From assembly GCA_027922465.2 (NCBI GenBank), contig BQMF02000816.1, forward strand, positions 29,971-93,970: DNA of 64,000 bases, in the 5' to 3' direction. This DNA comes from Turritopsis dohrnii (lineage: Eukaryota; Cnidaria; Hydrozoa; Anthoathecata; Oceaniidae). The notes beneath the pieces were generated by a model. That model made no database searches. It was not told where the DNA came from and was given only the letters and a program-made list of their open reading frames with translations. Position 1 is the stretch's first letter. Each line of letters starts with the position of its first letter. The translations under genes were made by a program, and so were the position numbers. Shown here piece after piece: positions 45,331-58,304 of the stretch.

Positions 45331-47563
45331 GTGTTAAACCAACCAGAGCAAGACGCAATTATGAGCCGTCAACGATTGATCTGGTTTTTACAAATGAAGA
45401 AATGCAAGTTTCTTAGCTCGTCGACCATCTTGCACCCTTGGGTAAAAGTGATCACTGTGTTTTATCATTCAAATACGATAGCAAACTATAGAAAACCTCA
45501 AAAGCGTTACGCCTATCACAAAGCAGACTATGATGTAACGAGGAACCACCTACAGGTTACAAACTGGGTCGGAAGCTTTCTGGAAGAAAGTGAAAGGCAT
45601 TCCGTTGAGGAACTGTGGAAAGTTTTTAAAAACTAAGTACATGAACTTCGTCACAGATTTGTACCGATTGATCCAGCCTGGAGAACGAAAGGAACTTTCC
45701 CAGTGTCACCGGAAATGAGATTCCAAATTCGCAAAAAGAAAGCTGCACATCAAACGTGGATTGATACTAGCAAAGGAGGTAAAGAGAGGAAAGAATTCAA
45801 GAAAGCGAGAAATAAAGTAAAGACGTTGATGCGAAAGTTAAGACGTGAATCTGAACGGAATGTAGCAAGTAAAGCAAAATCGAACCCAAAACCTTTCTGG
45901 TCTCATGTGCGTAACAAGCTGAAAACTAAATCTGGGACAGCACCTTTGGAAGACCTAACGAACGGGATAAGAAAACTGAAATTCGCGGATAACGAGAAAG
46001 CAGACCTTCTACAGCGACAATTCTTGGGCGTTTTCTCAGAGGAGCCTCCCGGTGATGTACCATTCTTAGAAAAATGCACAGACACCACAATCACTGAATG
46101 GGAAGTTGATGAAAGCATTATAATGAAGGGAATCAAGCAATTAAATGTCAACAAAGCATGTGGACCGGACGAGATTCACCCTCGTATGTTGAAAGAGCTT
46201 GTTACTTTTTTCTCATCGCCAATATCCGTAATTGTTAAAAAGTCCCTCAGTCAAGGCATCATACCACAAGATTAGAAAACCTTGTACATTTTTGCAATGT
46301 ACAAGAAGGGAGACAGACACAAATCAGTTAATTATCGCCCAATCAGCCTCACATCGATTGTATGTAAACTTACTGAGTCAATCATAGCGAAATGTATAAC
46401 AAGATATTTACTTGAAAAAAACCTCTTGTCCCCTAAGCAGTTTGGATTCGTTCGTGGAAGGTCAACTGCAACGCAGCTTTTATGTTATCTCAACGAATGT
46501 GTTGACGTGATAGCGTCAGGTAATGTCATGAATTGCATATAGTGTTCCTCATCGTAGGCTGGTCTGCAAAATCGAATCCTTTGGAGTCAAATATGAGATT
46601 CTAAATTGGATCAAAGAATTCCTGAACGATCGCTCCCAGATTGTTAGAGTTAATGGCAAATTTTCTGGCCGTGTTTTAAGTGGTGTTCCGCAAGGAAGTG
46701 TACTGGGTCCCTTGCTCTTCGTTATGTACATCAGTGATCTCCCCCAATGTGTATCATCAAGTTCGTTCCTTTTCGCCGATAACACCAAGATATTTCGAAA
46801 GATTATATGCGGAGAAGACTCAAAAATACTACAAGCTGATATAGATTGGTCTCATAAATGGCTACTTAAGTTTCACCCAGACAAGTGCCATGTACTCACA
46901 CTTGGTAAGCTCGAGAACATTGAGAGCGACATAGGCTAAATGATGTAGAACTAGAGCATGTGTTTGAAGAGAAAGATCTTGGCATAATAATAGATTCGGA
47001 GCTCAAGTTTGAAGAGCACATCAACAGAAAAATCTATTTCGGGCTTAATACGAAGAAGTTTCTCATTTCTAGAGAAGGTCCTCTTCAAAAAGCTGTTCAC
47101 TACGTTCGTTCGACCGCATCTCGAGTATTGCTAAGCTGTATGGTCACCATATCTCAGGAAAGGTATCAATCAAGTGGAAAGCGTCCAACGTAAAGCAACG
47201 AGAGCTGTTGATGGTTTAAAGAACTTAACCTACGAGGAAAGATTGCGTCGACTGCAGTTGCCGACGTTAGTGTTCCGAAGACTCCGTGGTGACATGATCG
47301 AACTGTATAAGCACTATCACAATTATGATAAACCAAGTCTATGTAGTTGCATTCCGCCCACGCACTGTAACGTCACGAAGACACGACTTTCAACTGGAGA
47401 GAAATTTTGTAAAGATGGATATAGGGGAGTACAGCAAAACTCATTTTATTTCCGTTCAATCAAAACGTGGAATGAATTACCGAAAGAGGTTGCTCATGCT
47501 GGATCACTCGACGCTTTTAAAAACTGTCTAGATAGCTACTGGAAAGATCATCCCCTACGTTAG
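45331..47563 (+). pseudogene. Jockey/CR1-like LINE, second family
   Basis: Several frames in series give a damaged pol. The end of the endonuclease (45331-45636) has RNHLQVTNWVGSFLE. The linker (45703-46275) has a QIRKKKAAHQTWIDTSKGGK helix and ACGPDEIHPRMLKEL. Then come VNYRPISLTSIVCKLTESII and LSPKQFGFVRGRSTATQLLC. The segment with the first catalytic Asp (FxKAFDTVPH) is deleted around 46542. GVPQGSVLGPLLFVMYISDL survives, and the catalytic box reads LFADNTKIF (second Asp lost). The C-terminal frame ends WNELPKEVAHAGSLDAFKNC at 47563. It is inactive. Confidence 0.9.
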
Positions 47564-47569
47564 GATCAC

Positions 47570-48540
47570 GAGCGTCAGTAATATCAAGAGCGATGGGGCG
47601 AATCTTGGCCAGTGAATCTATAATCATAAATAAATAAAACAGGCGAAATTTAACATTTTGTTGTGTTATATCGCTACCCCGTCTGTTCAGTTTATTTGGT
47701 GTATAGTGGTTTAGTATATTGTGGATTACTTATTTTAAACTGTTCTGACGTGGCGGCGATGTTTACATTTCGCGGTTTTGTGTAAAATCATCGATAATTA
47801 CACTTTGTTTTACTTTGTGGGTAGTCACTTCTGCATCTTTTCAGTTAATTATTGCGGGTTTTGTTTTTATTTGCGATTTGAGTTCTGATCGGATTCTGAG
47901 GTGACTCCCGTGTATATTTTGGTTATCTTATGTTATGATGATCGAATTCCGCATCTGTACGCTGTTATTATTTTCTTTTCCGTGTTTTGCGTTTTGGCGG
48001 GAATTTTCGATCCTCTTTTTACAGTTGAGTTTTATACGGCTTTTACGGCTTTTTAAATAGTGCCGTTTTGATATTTGTGTTGTGTTTTTTTATTTGAAAC
48101 TTCACAGAGTGTTTCTTCTTAACGTTTTAAGCTTGCTTGCCAAGTTTCATAATGAAACGGGAATTTTTAGCATTTTTGAAAGTTTGTTGTTTTGAATCGA
48201 TTTATAGCTTATAAGAAGCTTTGGTTATTTTGTAAGCTTTCTGTGAAGAAATTATTTAAAAACGCCTATTGGTTCGCCAGAAATCTTAGGTTCGTCATTT
48301 TGTCGTTTTTAAATGAATTAATTTTCTCACTGTTCTCGAAGATGAATTTTTCTTCTATAGAACAAAGGAATTCTTCGAAAGAACAATAGATTTCCGGGGA
48401 TGATCTACATCTTCTTAGAACAGAGAAAATTATCAATATTTATACCTCGGCGTTCAAGGTCATTTTTAAGGTGGTTTGTTGGTTTTTATGTTTTTATTGA
48501 GTTAAATATAGGCCAGGCACACATCGCCATCTTTCTAGGG
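47570..48540. other. AT/GT-rich spacer, no supported gene
   Basis: It contains a short 3' tail ATAAATAAATAAAAC near 47626, the likely 3' end of the LINE above. Nothing else is recognisable. Confidence 0.45.
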
Positions 48541-48544
48541 AGAT

Positions 48545-51175
48545 TTATTTGATATATTTTATTTTTGCCTCCTTTTGGCGTGAGACAGAGGCTGTTTTGT
48601 AACTGTTTCGCTTGTCTCTTGATTTTGTGGTAGTTGGCTTTTGTAATGACGGGGGAAAGGACAGGGTCCCATCCCCACACACCGACAACACACTGGGGTG
48701 TGCAAAGGCAGCTTCAAAGTCAGCTACCTTACCTTTCCTCAGTGCCTGGCAATACTTCACTTGGAGCACAATGGTCAACTCCTGTCTGACAGCAGCCAAC
48801 ACTGTGGTGTCGTCCACCGGTAGTGCATCGTATTTGATGGCATTTCTACGTTTCCATATTCCATCTACTGCAAGATTAAGAATAGTAAAGATCAGTAGTG
48901 AGAAAGGAGACTTATTGAGGAGAATTAGGTCATGAGGGACCAGTCCATTCTGCCCTGAGATGGCAGAAATCAGGTTCAAAAAGGTTTCGAGAATAATACA
49001 AAGTTTTGGACAGTCAAGGAAGACGTGCGAAATGTCTTCTGCTTGACTACAGGCATTACAGTTTACTGCTGTGTTTACCATGTAGCGTCTCCACCTGTTA
49101 AATTTGACATTCGTTGGCAATATGTCATGGAGTACTTTGGGCAGGGTGTCATATGTGCTAGGGTCTTAGCAGCCCCTAAAGAGATTAGACCATTGCTTAG
49201 TTGACTTAGGTGGTAGTCTTCTCTCCTCTGGGTTTTTGCGATGGAGAGAGGAGAGCGACGGAGATATTTTTGACCGTGGGAGGTTTCTCGACTGGCATTG
49301 TTTTAACCACTGCTTCTGTTTTAGGGTAGTAGGTTGGTACTATCCATTGATTTGGGGTTGGTATTATCCATGGACGCTCTCCACTCAGGTGAGATTCTGG
49401 AGAACGTGTGGCACACGAGATAGGGTCCAATGGAATACCAGGGCTGATTAGATTTGGAGAGGTTATGCACTCTCTTTATTGCTATAGCCAGGGACTGTCT
49501 TTGGGGATGCAGAATCCCAAGACCTCCCTGTGCTCTAGGCAGAGAGTGCATGTGGAAGGGTAGAGGAAAAGTTGCCGTCTTGAACAGGATTGTCTGGATA
49601 AGGGAGTTGATCTTTTTGGTTATCCATAATGGTGGTGGAAAGACGGTATAGAGGTGGATTAGTCATTCAGCAGGGTGACTTTTCCTTTGATGGAGAGGTG
49701 TCTATACTGAATGGACTTCAGATTTGCCTCACATGAGGTTACGGCCTTGGTCGACGCCCCTTTCCCATCATTGGTAAAAAGTACACCCAGGATTTTGATT
49801 TCCTTTGTCCACTCCATACCGTTTGGGAGATCGAATGGTTGGTCTGAGAAAGAACCAAAGGCAAAGTACTGGGTTTTGGATATGTTTAGTTTGGCCTGCG
49901 TGGTCTGACCGTAGTTTTTGAAAGTTTGAATTATGTGTGGTATTTGGTTGGGATCGGTCAGGAGTGTTGTGGTGTCATCCGCATGCTGGGATAGTAGGAG
50001 TGGCTTAGCTCTCCCCGGGATCTTCAGGCCAGTGATTTTCTCATTTTTCTCTAAGATGATTGCAGGAACTTCTGCCTGTATTACATAGAGGGGCAAGGAC
50101 ATGGGGTCTCCTTTTCTGACGCCTCTTTGTTGTGGGAACGAGGCAGAGACAAAGCAGTTATTGGTTGTGCATGCGGATGTGTTGGTCAGGAGGAGCGCTA
50201 AGGTTTCGACAAAGTCCTCAAGGTATCCAAACGCTTAAAGTGTTTTAAGCAGGAATCTCCTGTCAACTCTGTCGAAGGCTTTCTCCTGGTCAAATGAAAG
50301 TAGGAAAGCCTTTTGTCCTTTGGTTCTAGCGGTTTGGATTACATCTCTAATGAGGAAGAGGTTATGGAAAATTTCCCTTCCGGGCACGGAACATTTTGGT
50401 TTTCACTTATTACGGACTGGAGGGTTGGTGGAATTCTGTTGGCTAGTGATTTTGATAGGAGTTTATAGTCTACATTGAGAAGTGATATTGGCCGCCAATT
50501 CTTGAGGTCCTCCAAGTCTCCCTTCTTAGGGAGCATGGTTATGATTGCCATTTTGGAGGATTTGCTCGGGTTCCTTTGGTCGAATACTGCATTGTTGAGG
50601 GTTTTTGTGAGGTCCTTACCCAGGATGTCCCAGAAGTGGGCATAGAATTCCATAGGCAAGCCATCTGGACCTGGAGATTTGGAGTTCTCCATTTCGTCAA
50701 GTGCTTGCTTGAGTTCTTCCTGGGTGAGGGGGGAATTAAGGTGTTGAGTGTCTCCCTCCAGTCGTTTTGGGATTTTTTTCCAAAATGTCGGCCAGTTGAG
50801 ATGTTGGTTGGTTGGCGAAAAGCTCTAGGTAGAATTTTCTGGTTGCTTCAAGGATGGCGTCGATTTCGGTTTTTCAGGGATGTTATTGTCTTTTTTTGTT
50901 GAGAGCTCTCCGCCGCGAAGAAGGCTCTGGATGGTGTTTCGCCTTCTTCGATTGTAGTGAGCCGACATCTTGTCCGTGCTCCGGAGTTTAAGATGTTCTT
51001 CAGAGCGATGATCTCTGATTGGACGGCAACCTGGTTGTGGGGCTTTTTCCTTATTTCTTTTTTTATGGTGGTGCATATGTCAATTGATATGCTCTTAACG
51101 TGAGATTTGCCTACTTCCCACTATGAGAGCATGCTGTCGAAGTCCTGTTGTTGCGATCCAGAATTGCCCTATTTG
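48545..51175 (-). pseudogene. Tx1/L1-like LINE: reverse transcriptase and C-terminal knuckle
   Basis: Read down the minus strand: after the endonuclease, ENSKSPGPDGLPMEFYAHFW, LKNWRPISLLNVDYKLLSKS and LSFDQEKAFDRV (first Asp) follow. A TAA interrupts near 50236. Then come QQRGVRKGDPMSLPLYVIQ, SQHADDTTTLL (HADD in place of YADD), and LNISKTQYFAFGSF. Next is MHSLPRAQGGLGILHPQ, and finally CNACSQAEDISHVFLDCPKL, the Cys/His knuckle of the L1/Tx1 group (frame ends 48545). Frameshifts occur at about 49200-49330, 49650, 50110-50340 and 50700. The order is normal for the group. Confidence 0.88.
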
Positions 51176-51211
51176 CTTGTCATAGTTTGGGTTTCCGAGT
51201 ACTCAAGTGTT

Positions 51212-51958
51212 TTACTTCCATGTATCCGGTCCCCTTTTTTCGGTTGTGTTGACCAACCTGACATTCATCATGTGGTGGTCGCTCATTTGATGTTTGATGA
51301 TTGATGCTTGTGTCCATCTGGTGTTTTTAGATAGATATATTCTATCTATTCTGGACCGTACTGTCTCCGTAGGGTTGTGCCTTGTAAAGCCCTCCTGGCG
51401 CGGATGTAATTTGCGCCAGGTGTCAAGCAGCCTTAACTGTCCGAGAAGTGTGTTGAGTTCTCCAGATCCTTCCGTGTGTAGGGATGACTTAGTTCCACCT
51501 TGACGGTCAAGGTTAAGGTGCCCGACCATGTTGAAATCACCTCCTAGCACAATTGGAAGGTCCGGCGGGAAAAGTTGATCTAAAGAGGTGAAGAAAGTTC
51601 CTCTAGCATGAGGTCGAGTTGGAGCGTAAATGAACATGATTGCGTAGTGTACGCCATCACACACGATTTCGGCTCCGATGTAATGCCCCGCCGCGTCGGA
51701 AGCAAATGAGCGCGTTAGTTGAACTTTTTGTTTAGTGAGTATTGCCACTCCAGCCTCACGGTTAGAGAGTGACACGGTTAGAGATACGAACTGGCCGTAT
51801 GGTTTCCGCTTTTCTGCCCAGCGGGTGGAGGTTTGTGTTGTTGAATGTCTTTCCTGTATAAGAAGAACATCATTGGCCGAATGTCGAAACAACGTGAGAG
51901 CAGGTCTCTTCGGTTTGCCATTCAGGCCGTTGATGTTGACTGATACGATGGACGCCAT
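51212..51958 (-). pseudogene. Tx1/L1-like LINE: endonuclease domain
   Basis: The 248-codon frame starts at ATG 51958 with MASIVSVNINGLNGKPKRPA (the Asn of the first motif). It contains VLLIQERH (catalytic Glu), AIMFIYAPTRPHARGTFF, PIVLGGDFNMV (Asp/Asn), SRIDRIYLSKN and IKHQMSDHHMMNVRL (terminal SDH). All residues of an APE-type endonuclease are present. It continues into the RT part after frameshifts. It lies just below the end of ORF1 on the same strand. Confidence 0.92.
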
Positions 51959-51983
51959 TATAGAATTATAAATTTGTTCTCAC

Positions 51984-52140
51984 CCATCATGATCAGATGT
52001 TGTGCCTGGTACATATTCTCCCAATCTGTTGTACCAATATTTGAGTTATGTCACGTAAAGATGTGTTGCGGTCTGAGATGTCCGCGTACCATTCCAGGAC
52101 AGTGATGTATTCCTGTCTAAGTTTTAGTGGGTGTCCATGA
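51984..52140 (-). pseudogene. 3' end of ORF1 of the Tx1/L1-like LINE
   Basis: The minus-strand frame reads PLKLRQEYITVLEWYADISD then RDITQILVQQIGRICTRHNI and a stop, 25 bp before the ORF2 ATG. This is where ORF1 of a two-ORF LINE should end. Above 52140 the sequence changes to the decayed recombinase element, so ORF1 is truncated at its 5' side. Confidence 0.55.
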
Positions 52141-52291
52141 GCAAAGACTCAAAGTAAACGAAAACGAGGCTGCACTTTTTCAACGCCGATGTTGGTAAAA
52201 ACTTGTACTGTTGGAAAACTGTTTCAAAAAGTCCAGGTTGAGGAGGTAAAAGTTTGTGTCAAGCGGCACAAATAACAGCCAAACTATTAAA

Positions 52292-53130
52292 GTATATGAA
52301 TTGGAAAGTATATAAACCCAACACGATACAGGCAGATTATCGAAACGGAAACTGTGGGTACACTCAACGAACGTAAACAAGCGGCTTTATCACGTGATCA
52401 AAAGCATACATGACACGTAGCTAGAATACATTATCAATACATTATCAAAAACGAAGTAGCTCGAAAGCTAGTAACCATGGTAAAAGAATGTACGAGTAAT
52501 CATCATCCTGTCTTAACATTGCTTTATACGAGAACTTATTCAAGAACTTATCCGCTTATCCGCTGCAGCAGAACTGAAGGATAAAGGTATCAAACAACAG
52601 AGCAAGGTTGCATTTTCAGCTTACTGAAGATTCGTTTTTGTCTTATGGTATCAAAAGATATGGCCATGGAAAATGGACAGCGATTTTATTTGATCCGGAA
52701 TATAGCTTTCATCCATCACGAAAACCGAGTACTCTGATGATCAGAGCAAATAAGTTAAACTTAATTTAACATACAAGAATTATCTGTGTTTAATTTGTAA
52801 ACAGTTCTTTACTAGGTGTGACTACATCAATACTAACTAAAGGGGAACAAGTTTCTTTTCGAATAACAGTTGATAGGTCAGGATGTTCTTCAAGTTTCGT
52901 AAAGGTCTGTTAACCAATAATGGAGAGATTTACACAAAGTTTAAATTAAGTGAAGAAGATCGATGATGCTTGAAAAGTTTATTAGATGCTTGCCAAATAG
53001 GCCATTTCATTTCGCGCGTATAACTAACTGCACAGGACTGATGGCTAAGCTGATCTTCTTAAAAAGGAAGGAAAACCATAACCTGTTGTTGAAAAACTCA
53101 AAACATATCATACTTCTGAAGAAATATTAA
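52292..53130 (+). pseudogene. Decayed second copy of the recombinase-Myb element
   Basis: The sequence from ATTGGAAAGTATATAAACCC follows 40526-41075 with substitutions, a stop in the HTSHVAR motif and an internal deletion. It ends with the same Myb domain (SYGIKRYGHGKW) and stop near 52767. The small second ORF follows at about 52882 as MFFKFRKGLLTNNGEI, with frameshifts after KLSEED. Only the C-terminal part of the recombinase remains. The insertion point coincides with the 5' truncation of the Tx1-like LINE. Confidence 0.8.
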
Positions 53131-53459
53131 GAAAATGTAATAGTGAAAAAAAAATATATATAATAAATGCCTTTTCAATTTTTAGCCCCTAGAACATTTA
53201 AATCACCCGGTTACGTCTAATTCCACTTTCTGACCCTTCCATAAGCAAGTGGTCTTGCTACACCTCAGTTACTTACTTAGGTGTCTTCAAGCCTCTGTTA
53301 TGTTCATAAGCTTTTCTAGTTTAGAAGGGGAACAACGGGGATTAAGGAGGAACAAGGGGGAATAAGATGGAAGGGGAAAATAAACAGGAGCAAGGGGTGC
53401 CAAGAGGACACCTTTGCACCTCTAGCGGGCATTACCTTGAAATCAAAAATCTTGAAAAA

Positions 53460-54400
53460 ATGGTTGAAGTCATTTGTGAACAATCCCTAACATCATTAAA
53501 ATGAAATAAAACAAAAACGGACCTAACACAGATCCTTGAGGGGCACTAATAGTGACAGGTTGTGATAGTAATAAAACACCCATGACTACAAACAATTGGT
53601 TATTGAACAATAATCTGTAGTTTATTCCGAACGATTGGAGTTTGTTAAGGCGGGTACCAATAAATACAGCTCCTATCGAAAAGTCCTCTTTCCTCTTTCA
53701 ATTGACGAATTCTATCAAAAGCCAAATTGGTAGAAAGATTATGATTTTAGTTGACTCGTAGCAGTTTTCCGTACAGTTTTGCAAAAACTGGAAGAACAGA
53801 AATTGGCCTGTACTTGTAAATTACGCTGGATTTGTAGGTTTAAAAGGACATGAAAATAGCGACTGTCCATTCATTAGGTGCGGTTGATGACTGACCTATA
53901 CTGAAAATTTCATCTGAGAGACAATATCATTTTAATAACTTTGACGGTAAGGAGTGTATACCAATTGTCTTGTCGTAGTTAGCTTTGTGATGACAAAGGG
54001 AACGTATGGATTTAAAATGAAAACTATGACTGACTATTTTCTTAATAATCATCGGAGTTAAAGCCCTAATACAGGTCATGGATTAAGGATTTCAAACTCG
54101 AAGTAGTTTTGATGATTAAACCCTTTTACTATTGCAAACTTGCCACAAAAGCTGACACTTATAATTTAGGTTGGTCTTTACAGTTTTAAACACTATTGAT
54201 TGCTTTCTGAAGACGCTTGGGTTATCTTCATTGTAGTGTATCGGTTGTCGATTTTCAAAACATTTTGTTGTTGCGCTGTTTGTGGCAACTAGCGCAATAG
54301 AATTCTTTCTTAGTTTTACGGGGTTTTCTTAAAAACTGGTCTTTTTTAGCAAGCTCTTGTTTCATCTGGGTGGTCAGTCAAGGACAGTGTCTCCTCTTGA
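53460..54400 (-). pseudogene. CR1/jockey-like LINE remnant
   Basis: On the minus strand, from high to low coordinate: TTQMKQELAKKDQFLRKPRK (linker, 54375-54315), EDNPSVFRKQSIVFKTVK (54230-54175), YRPISVLPVFAKLYGKLLRV (53813-53755) and APQGSVLGPFLFYFN (53555-53510). There are many stops. The endonuclease and the YADD box are not found. Confidence 0.75.
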
Positions 54401-54825
54401 CTTTTCCTTGAGCAGTGAATCAGCATTCGTTAAACAGAACCCTTCAGCAGAGATAACTATTGTAACGAACAGGAAGAACATGACCACTCTTTCCGCCAAC
54501 TTTATGCTATATGTTGTATAGGAACCTTGAGAAATAATTAAAAAAATGACAAATTCTATCCTCTTTATATCATGCAAATGTTGCTACCATCTGCTAAATG
54601 TGTCCAATGCGAGTGTTCTGCGATGATGAGAAATTAACAAACCTTTAACCGTTTTCATTTTTTTGTATCAGATCTCGACACTACGCTTCCTTGGAGTTAT
54701 AAGGAACAATTGTCTTTTCTTGCAGCTGTTCTAGAGAAAATATGCGACGAGTATAATATTAAACCAGGCTGATACCAATAGCTCCTGAAGAGATTTTATT
54801 TCATTTGAACTAAATTGCAAATCTA

Positions 54826-55320
54826 AGCAGTAGTGGCTTAGTAGTTAAAGCATTGAGCTTAAGGCCGATTTCCATTCAACGCTTATGCCCGCGCGGACGT
54901 AGAATTTTCCGAGCGGCCAAACAGCTGCAAATGGAAATCAAAAGACACGATTGGTTGAAATTATCAGCGGACGTCGGCGGGCTTAAAAAAAGTTAAAATT
55001 TTGTAACTTTATTTTTGATCGCTGAGCGGACTTACGAAATAGCCAATGCGCATGCGTTCTACGTTACTCAGCACGGATATTTTGCTGAATGGAAATCGGC
55101 CTTTAGGAACCCAATATTGAGGGTTCAAACCCCACTGAGGTCGGGTGTTGAAAAAGTCACGACTCCTGGAGGTACTGCAACTAGCTCGATTCCCTGATGT
55201 ATTTCGGGGGAAATGAAGGCTAGTCGGGGAGATTAACGCTATGATGAACATCCGGAATATGTAGCCCCACTCCTTGTAGTGGCTTCGCCCTTGAGTGGGG
55301 TGAGTGATTAAAAAAAAAAT
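54826..55320 (+). mobile_element. tRNA-derived SINE, split by a MITE
   Basis: The head has a Pol III A-box region TAGTGGCTTAGTAGTTAAAG CATTGAGC (54831-54858). After the MITE, the B box GGGTTCAAACCCC lies at 55121-55133, followed by a conserved body with the hairpin CCCCACT...AGTGGGG (55265-55301), and an A-rich tail of 10 A (55310-55319). Without the MITE and one TTA the SINE is about 250 bp, and the A-to-B spacing becomes normal. Confidence 0.82.
54862..55102. mobile_element. Harbinger-like MITE, 241 bp, inside the SINE promoter
   Basis: The left end AGGCCGATTTCCATTCAAC and the right end GCTGAATGGAAATCGGCCT are inverted repeats (18 of 19). TTA flanks both sides (54859-54861, 55103-55105). 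Internal GCGGAC motifs are present. There is no coding sequence; the 60-codon frame through the right end is a shadow. Confidence 0.87.
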
Positions 55321-55329
55321 TAATTCGAA

Positions 55330-56170
55330 GCATTTCTCACTGTCACTTAGAATGGTAAAGTCACTGATTCACGTCACAAAGAAAAGCGTGAGTGAACGTA
55401 GGGTCTTTTATATCATAAGACATACAAGGGGTTACCTCTTCACAGAACGTCTTGCGTATTTCAACAGGACTCAAAACCAATGTCGGTTAATTCAGAAGAC
55501 GAATTCGGAGATCATAACAGTGGTACGGATGGCATTAAAAGCGCAACCATGCGCGAATACCCTGATGATACCAGGAACCGGTTTATCTTACAATAGCTAT
55601 TTATGTAATTACTAACAAATCTACGAATTTGTTAGCAAAACATTTCTTGAATTTGTAGGAGAATAAATTTTTCAGAAAAAGAAGCTGCACTTAAATTTAT
55701 CTTGGTTTGCCCGGTTCTTTCGAACATTTTCAGAAGAGATTTCACTGAGTTTTCTCAGACGTTTATCACAAGTACATAAAGTAGCCTTAATCGGGTGTGA
55801 AATAAGCGATTTGCAGCAAACTGCTGACTAGGTATCAGTCACACATGCTTTAATAAGCAATTCGGATCGAAGGTTTCAGGGCTCTTTTTTCTTGCTGTGG
55901 GCATTTATCAAAATGTTTCTACAAGATTATACAAACAAAATGTTGTCTCATAAAGTACGTTCCGTGATTTGTACAAACATTGAATGTGGTAAGGAGGAGA
56001 GCATAATTATAGCAAAATTTGGAAAGACGCAAAAACGATGTAAAACAAGGGAACACTTGACAGAAACTTAGCAGATATTTACATCCTCTTCCACAAGATA
56101 TCCAAAAAGCAGAATTTCAAAGCATGGCATGAACACATACTGGGTCAATTAATTCTTCACTTAATTCAGT
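55330..56170. other. No supported gene
   Basis: The 103-codon frame at 55304-55615 (+) begins in the SINE tail and shows no family motif. I treat it as chance. Confidence 0.4.
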
Positions 56171-56177
56171 GTTCACC

Positions 56178-56657
56178 CTAAATGAGCAGAGCCGATGGAG
56201 TAATGATGAAGGGCAGTTTGAAACGCGTCCAAGCAATCACTTGATCATACCTATGACCTGAGTTAAACGCCATCTTCTTCGCAAAGAATTTGTGATAAAC
56301 AGCAAACTCGGCACTTCTTCCTCCAGACATGTTGTTTATCACGCGTTCTCCATATTTTCGCTTCTTTTTCTCTTCATGCTTCCTGTAAATTGCTTTCAGT
56401 GGAACGTTCATCTGACCGTTTGCGTTAGTATCAGTAACTCTGGCATCGAAAAACGCTAATTGCCGGGGCCTCAAGAAACCTCGTGTTCTGTCCAACCGAA
56501 CATCGTCATTTTCTATTTCCTGGAGTCTAGGTTCGATTTCTACGACATTACAAACTTTCTTGAGGAGGTTCAAATCAAAATTGTGACTGTAGTTGTGTCT
56601 GTTGTATTGTGTGTATTGGTAATGCAATGTGCCTTTTATTGTGGGAACATGTTGCAA
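56178..56657 (-). pseudogene. 3' fragment of an R2-like LINE (endonuclease end)
   Basis: The minus-strand frame reads LRPRQLAFFDARVTDTNANG, AIYRKHEEKKKRKYGERVIN and RFKLPFIITPSALLI. It aligns by eye with the nuclease end at 14244-15269 (FLDVRVFD, EKEKKAVYGERVLQ, TKLSFALLRSTLL) but is a different family. The GTFTLLVFSTNGGM segment is deleted here. It is truncated at its 5' side. Confidence 0.8.
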
Positions 56658-56699
56658 GAGATGTAAAACTTCTATCGCAAGTATGAACCATGATGAGTT

Positions 56700-57425
56700 A
56701 TTAGTTGGGAAATAACGTGGCTATGGCATTCAGTTTTGTTGGAAATTGCTGCATTAGAAGAAACAAAATGGCGGTTATCATGCTTCGAATTTTGATCCGG
56801 TTTGCTTCAAAAGACAAAAATGCCTCCATATTTAAAAAATATATTTTTATTTAGACAGTGTAGCATGTGGTAGAAAATAATGACCCCTTAGAAAATTCAA
56901 GCAACAACTCATCTTTCCTTAAAAGTTCGCAATTCAAAATCAGCAAAGAAAACGAACAGATATGGAAGACTTATTTGATTTAACGGTTCAACTGTCGCTA
57001 CGAATGACGTCAAGCATTTTTTCAAGATTTATTTTCAAGATTGTATTTCTTAAAGACTAATAGCAGCTTCATCAACAATACTCCTTTCCACCTTGTCATT
57101 TAAGAAATCCATACGTGTATGATCCCCTTGTTAGATCTCGATTACGGGGAGCCAGGATGGTTTTTTCGAGCGAGGTGCTCATTAATTACTACATATTAAA
57201 AGGAAGGACTCGATTGAGGGAAGCAAAAACAGTGAACAGAAGCAGGAACGCTCTCCGAGTACATGCAAAATAAACCTAAAAATAAATAGTTGATCGCGCA
57301 TTATAGGATGCTATTGAGCGGATACAACGGATTGGCAAAATATTGCCTTGACTTCTCAGGTCGCAACGACAAAATTTTAACCATAAATTGAGATATCATC
57401 CGTTAACGAACTAATGTATAGATAA
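56700..57425. other. No supported gene
   Basis: Only chance frames were seen. Confidence 0.4.
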
Positions 57426-57427
57426 AG

Positions 57428-58011
57428 TGGAATCTCTATAAAGCGGACACCATTGGGAATTGAAAAAAGTGTCCGCGTTAGGGAGATGTCCACTTTATAG
57501 ACATTCCATATGAACATTAATAATAAATCGAGAATGGCTCTCTAATATGGTTTGTAAAGTTAACAAGTTTCATAGGGCAAAGAAGGAAACGTTTAATGCA
57601 ACGTTTTTATTCTAAAGATAAAGTCAAATGCTACTATACTTGAAACCAAAAAAATCATGGCGCTGGCTACGGACTCGAGATTCCTGTGAATTTCAAATTT
57701 CTTGGACCTGCCAAAGCCATTCAGTGGGCAGAAAATGCTGTGAAAAAAGTTATTCGAAGTATCGACAAGAGAGTAAAAAAAGTATTCCAAGAAAATATAA
57801 GTTATTTTACTTGAAAAATTGCTTTTGTATCTGTGTCCGCTTTAGAGACATTTTTTATAGGCCAAAAGTTTATTTGAGAGCCGAAAGAAGTGTCCGCTTT
57901 ATAATTGTCCACTTTACAGAGACTTTGACTTTAAATCCATCCGTTCCTAGATAAACTGTCCGTCTCAAAGAGGTGTCCGCCTTATATAGTGTCCGCTTTA
58001 TAAAGATTCCA
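57428..58011. mobile_element. pogo/Tigger-like MITE, 584 bp
   Basis: The left end TGGAATCTCTATAAAGCGGA continuing CACC, and the right end read inverted, TGGAATCTTTATAAAGCGGA, are near-perfect inverted repeats. More AAGCGGACAC copies lie inside (57470, 57830, 57890, 57970). Ends of this type are typical of pogo/Tigger relatives with TA targets. The 108-codon frame inside has no transposase motif. Confidence 0.82.
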
Positions 58012-58304
58012 TTGTACTTTTAAAAACAGTTTTGAAGAGGTCCTATTTTTTCTTATTCATAAGCTGATGGTGTAGTAGTCTGATCCAAACAATTGCATTG
58101 AGTCTGGTTCGTAGTCGATACTCATAGTTACTAAATGAACTCACTGTTTGAAACTCTCTATTTGATACTACTAACTGACCGCACACTGGTCTTCAAAAGA
58201 AGGCAAATGATTTTATAACACTTTATAATATTTTATAATACGCCTTATAATATGCTACAGTACGCTGTATCGAATTCATGCTCTTCATTGAGCTATTCTC
58301 TTGT

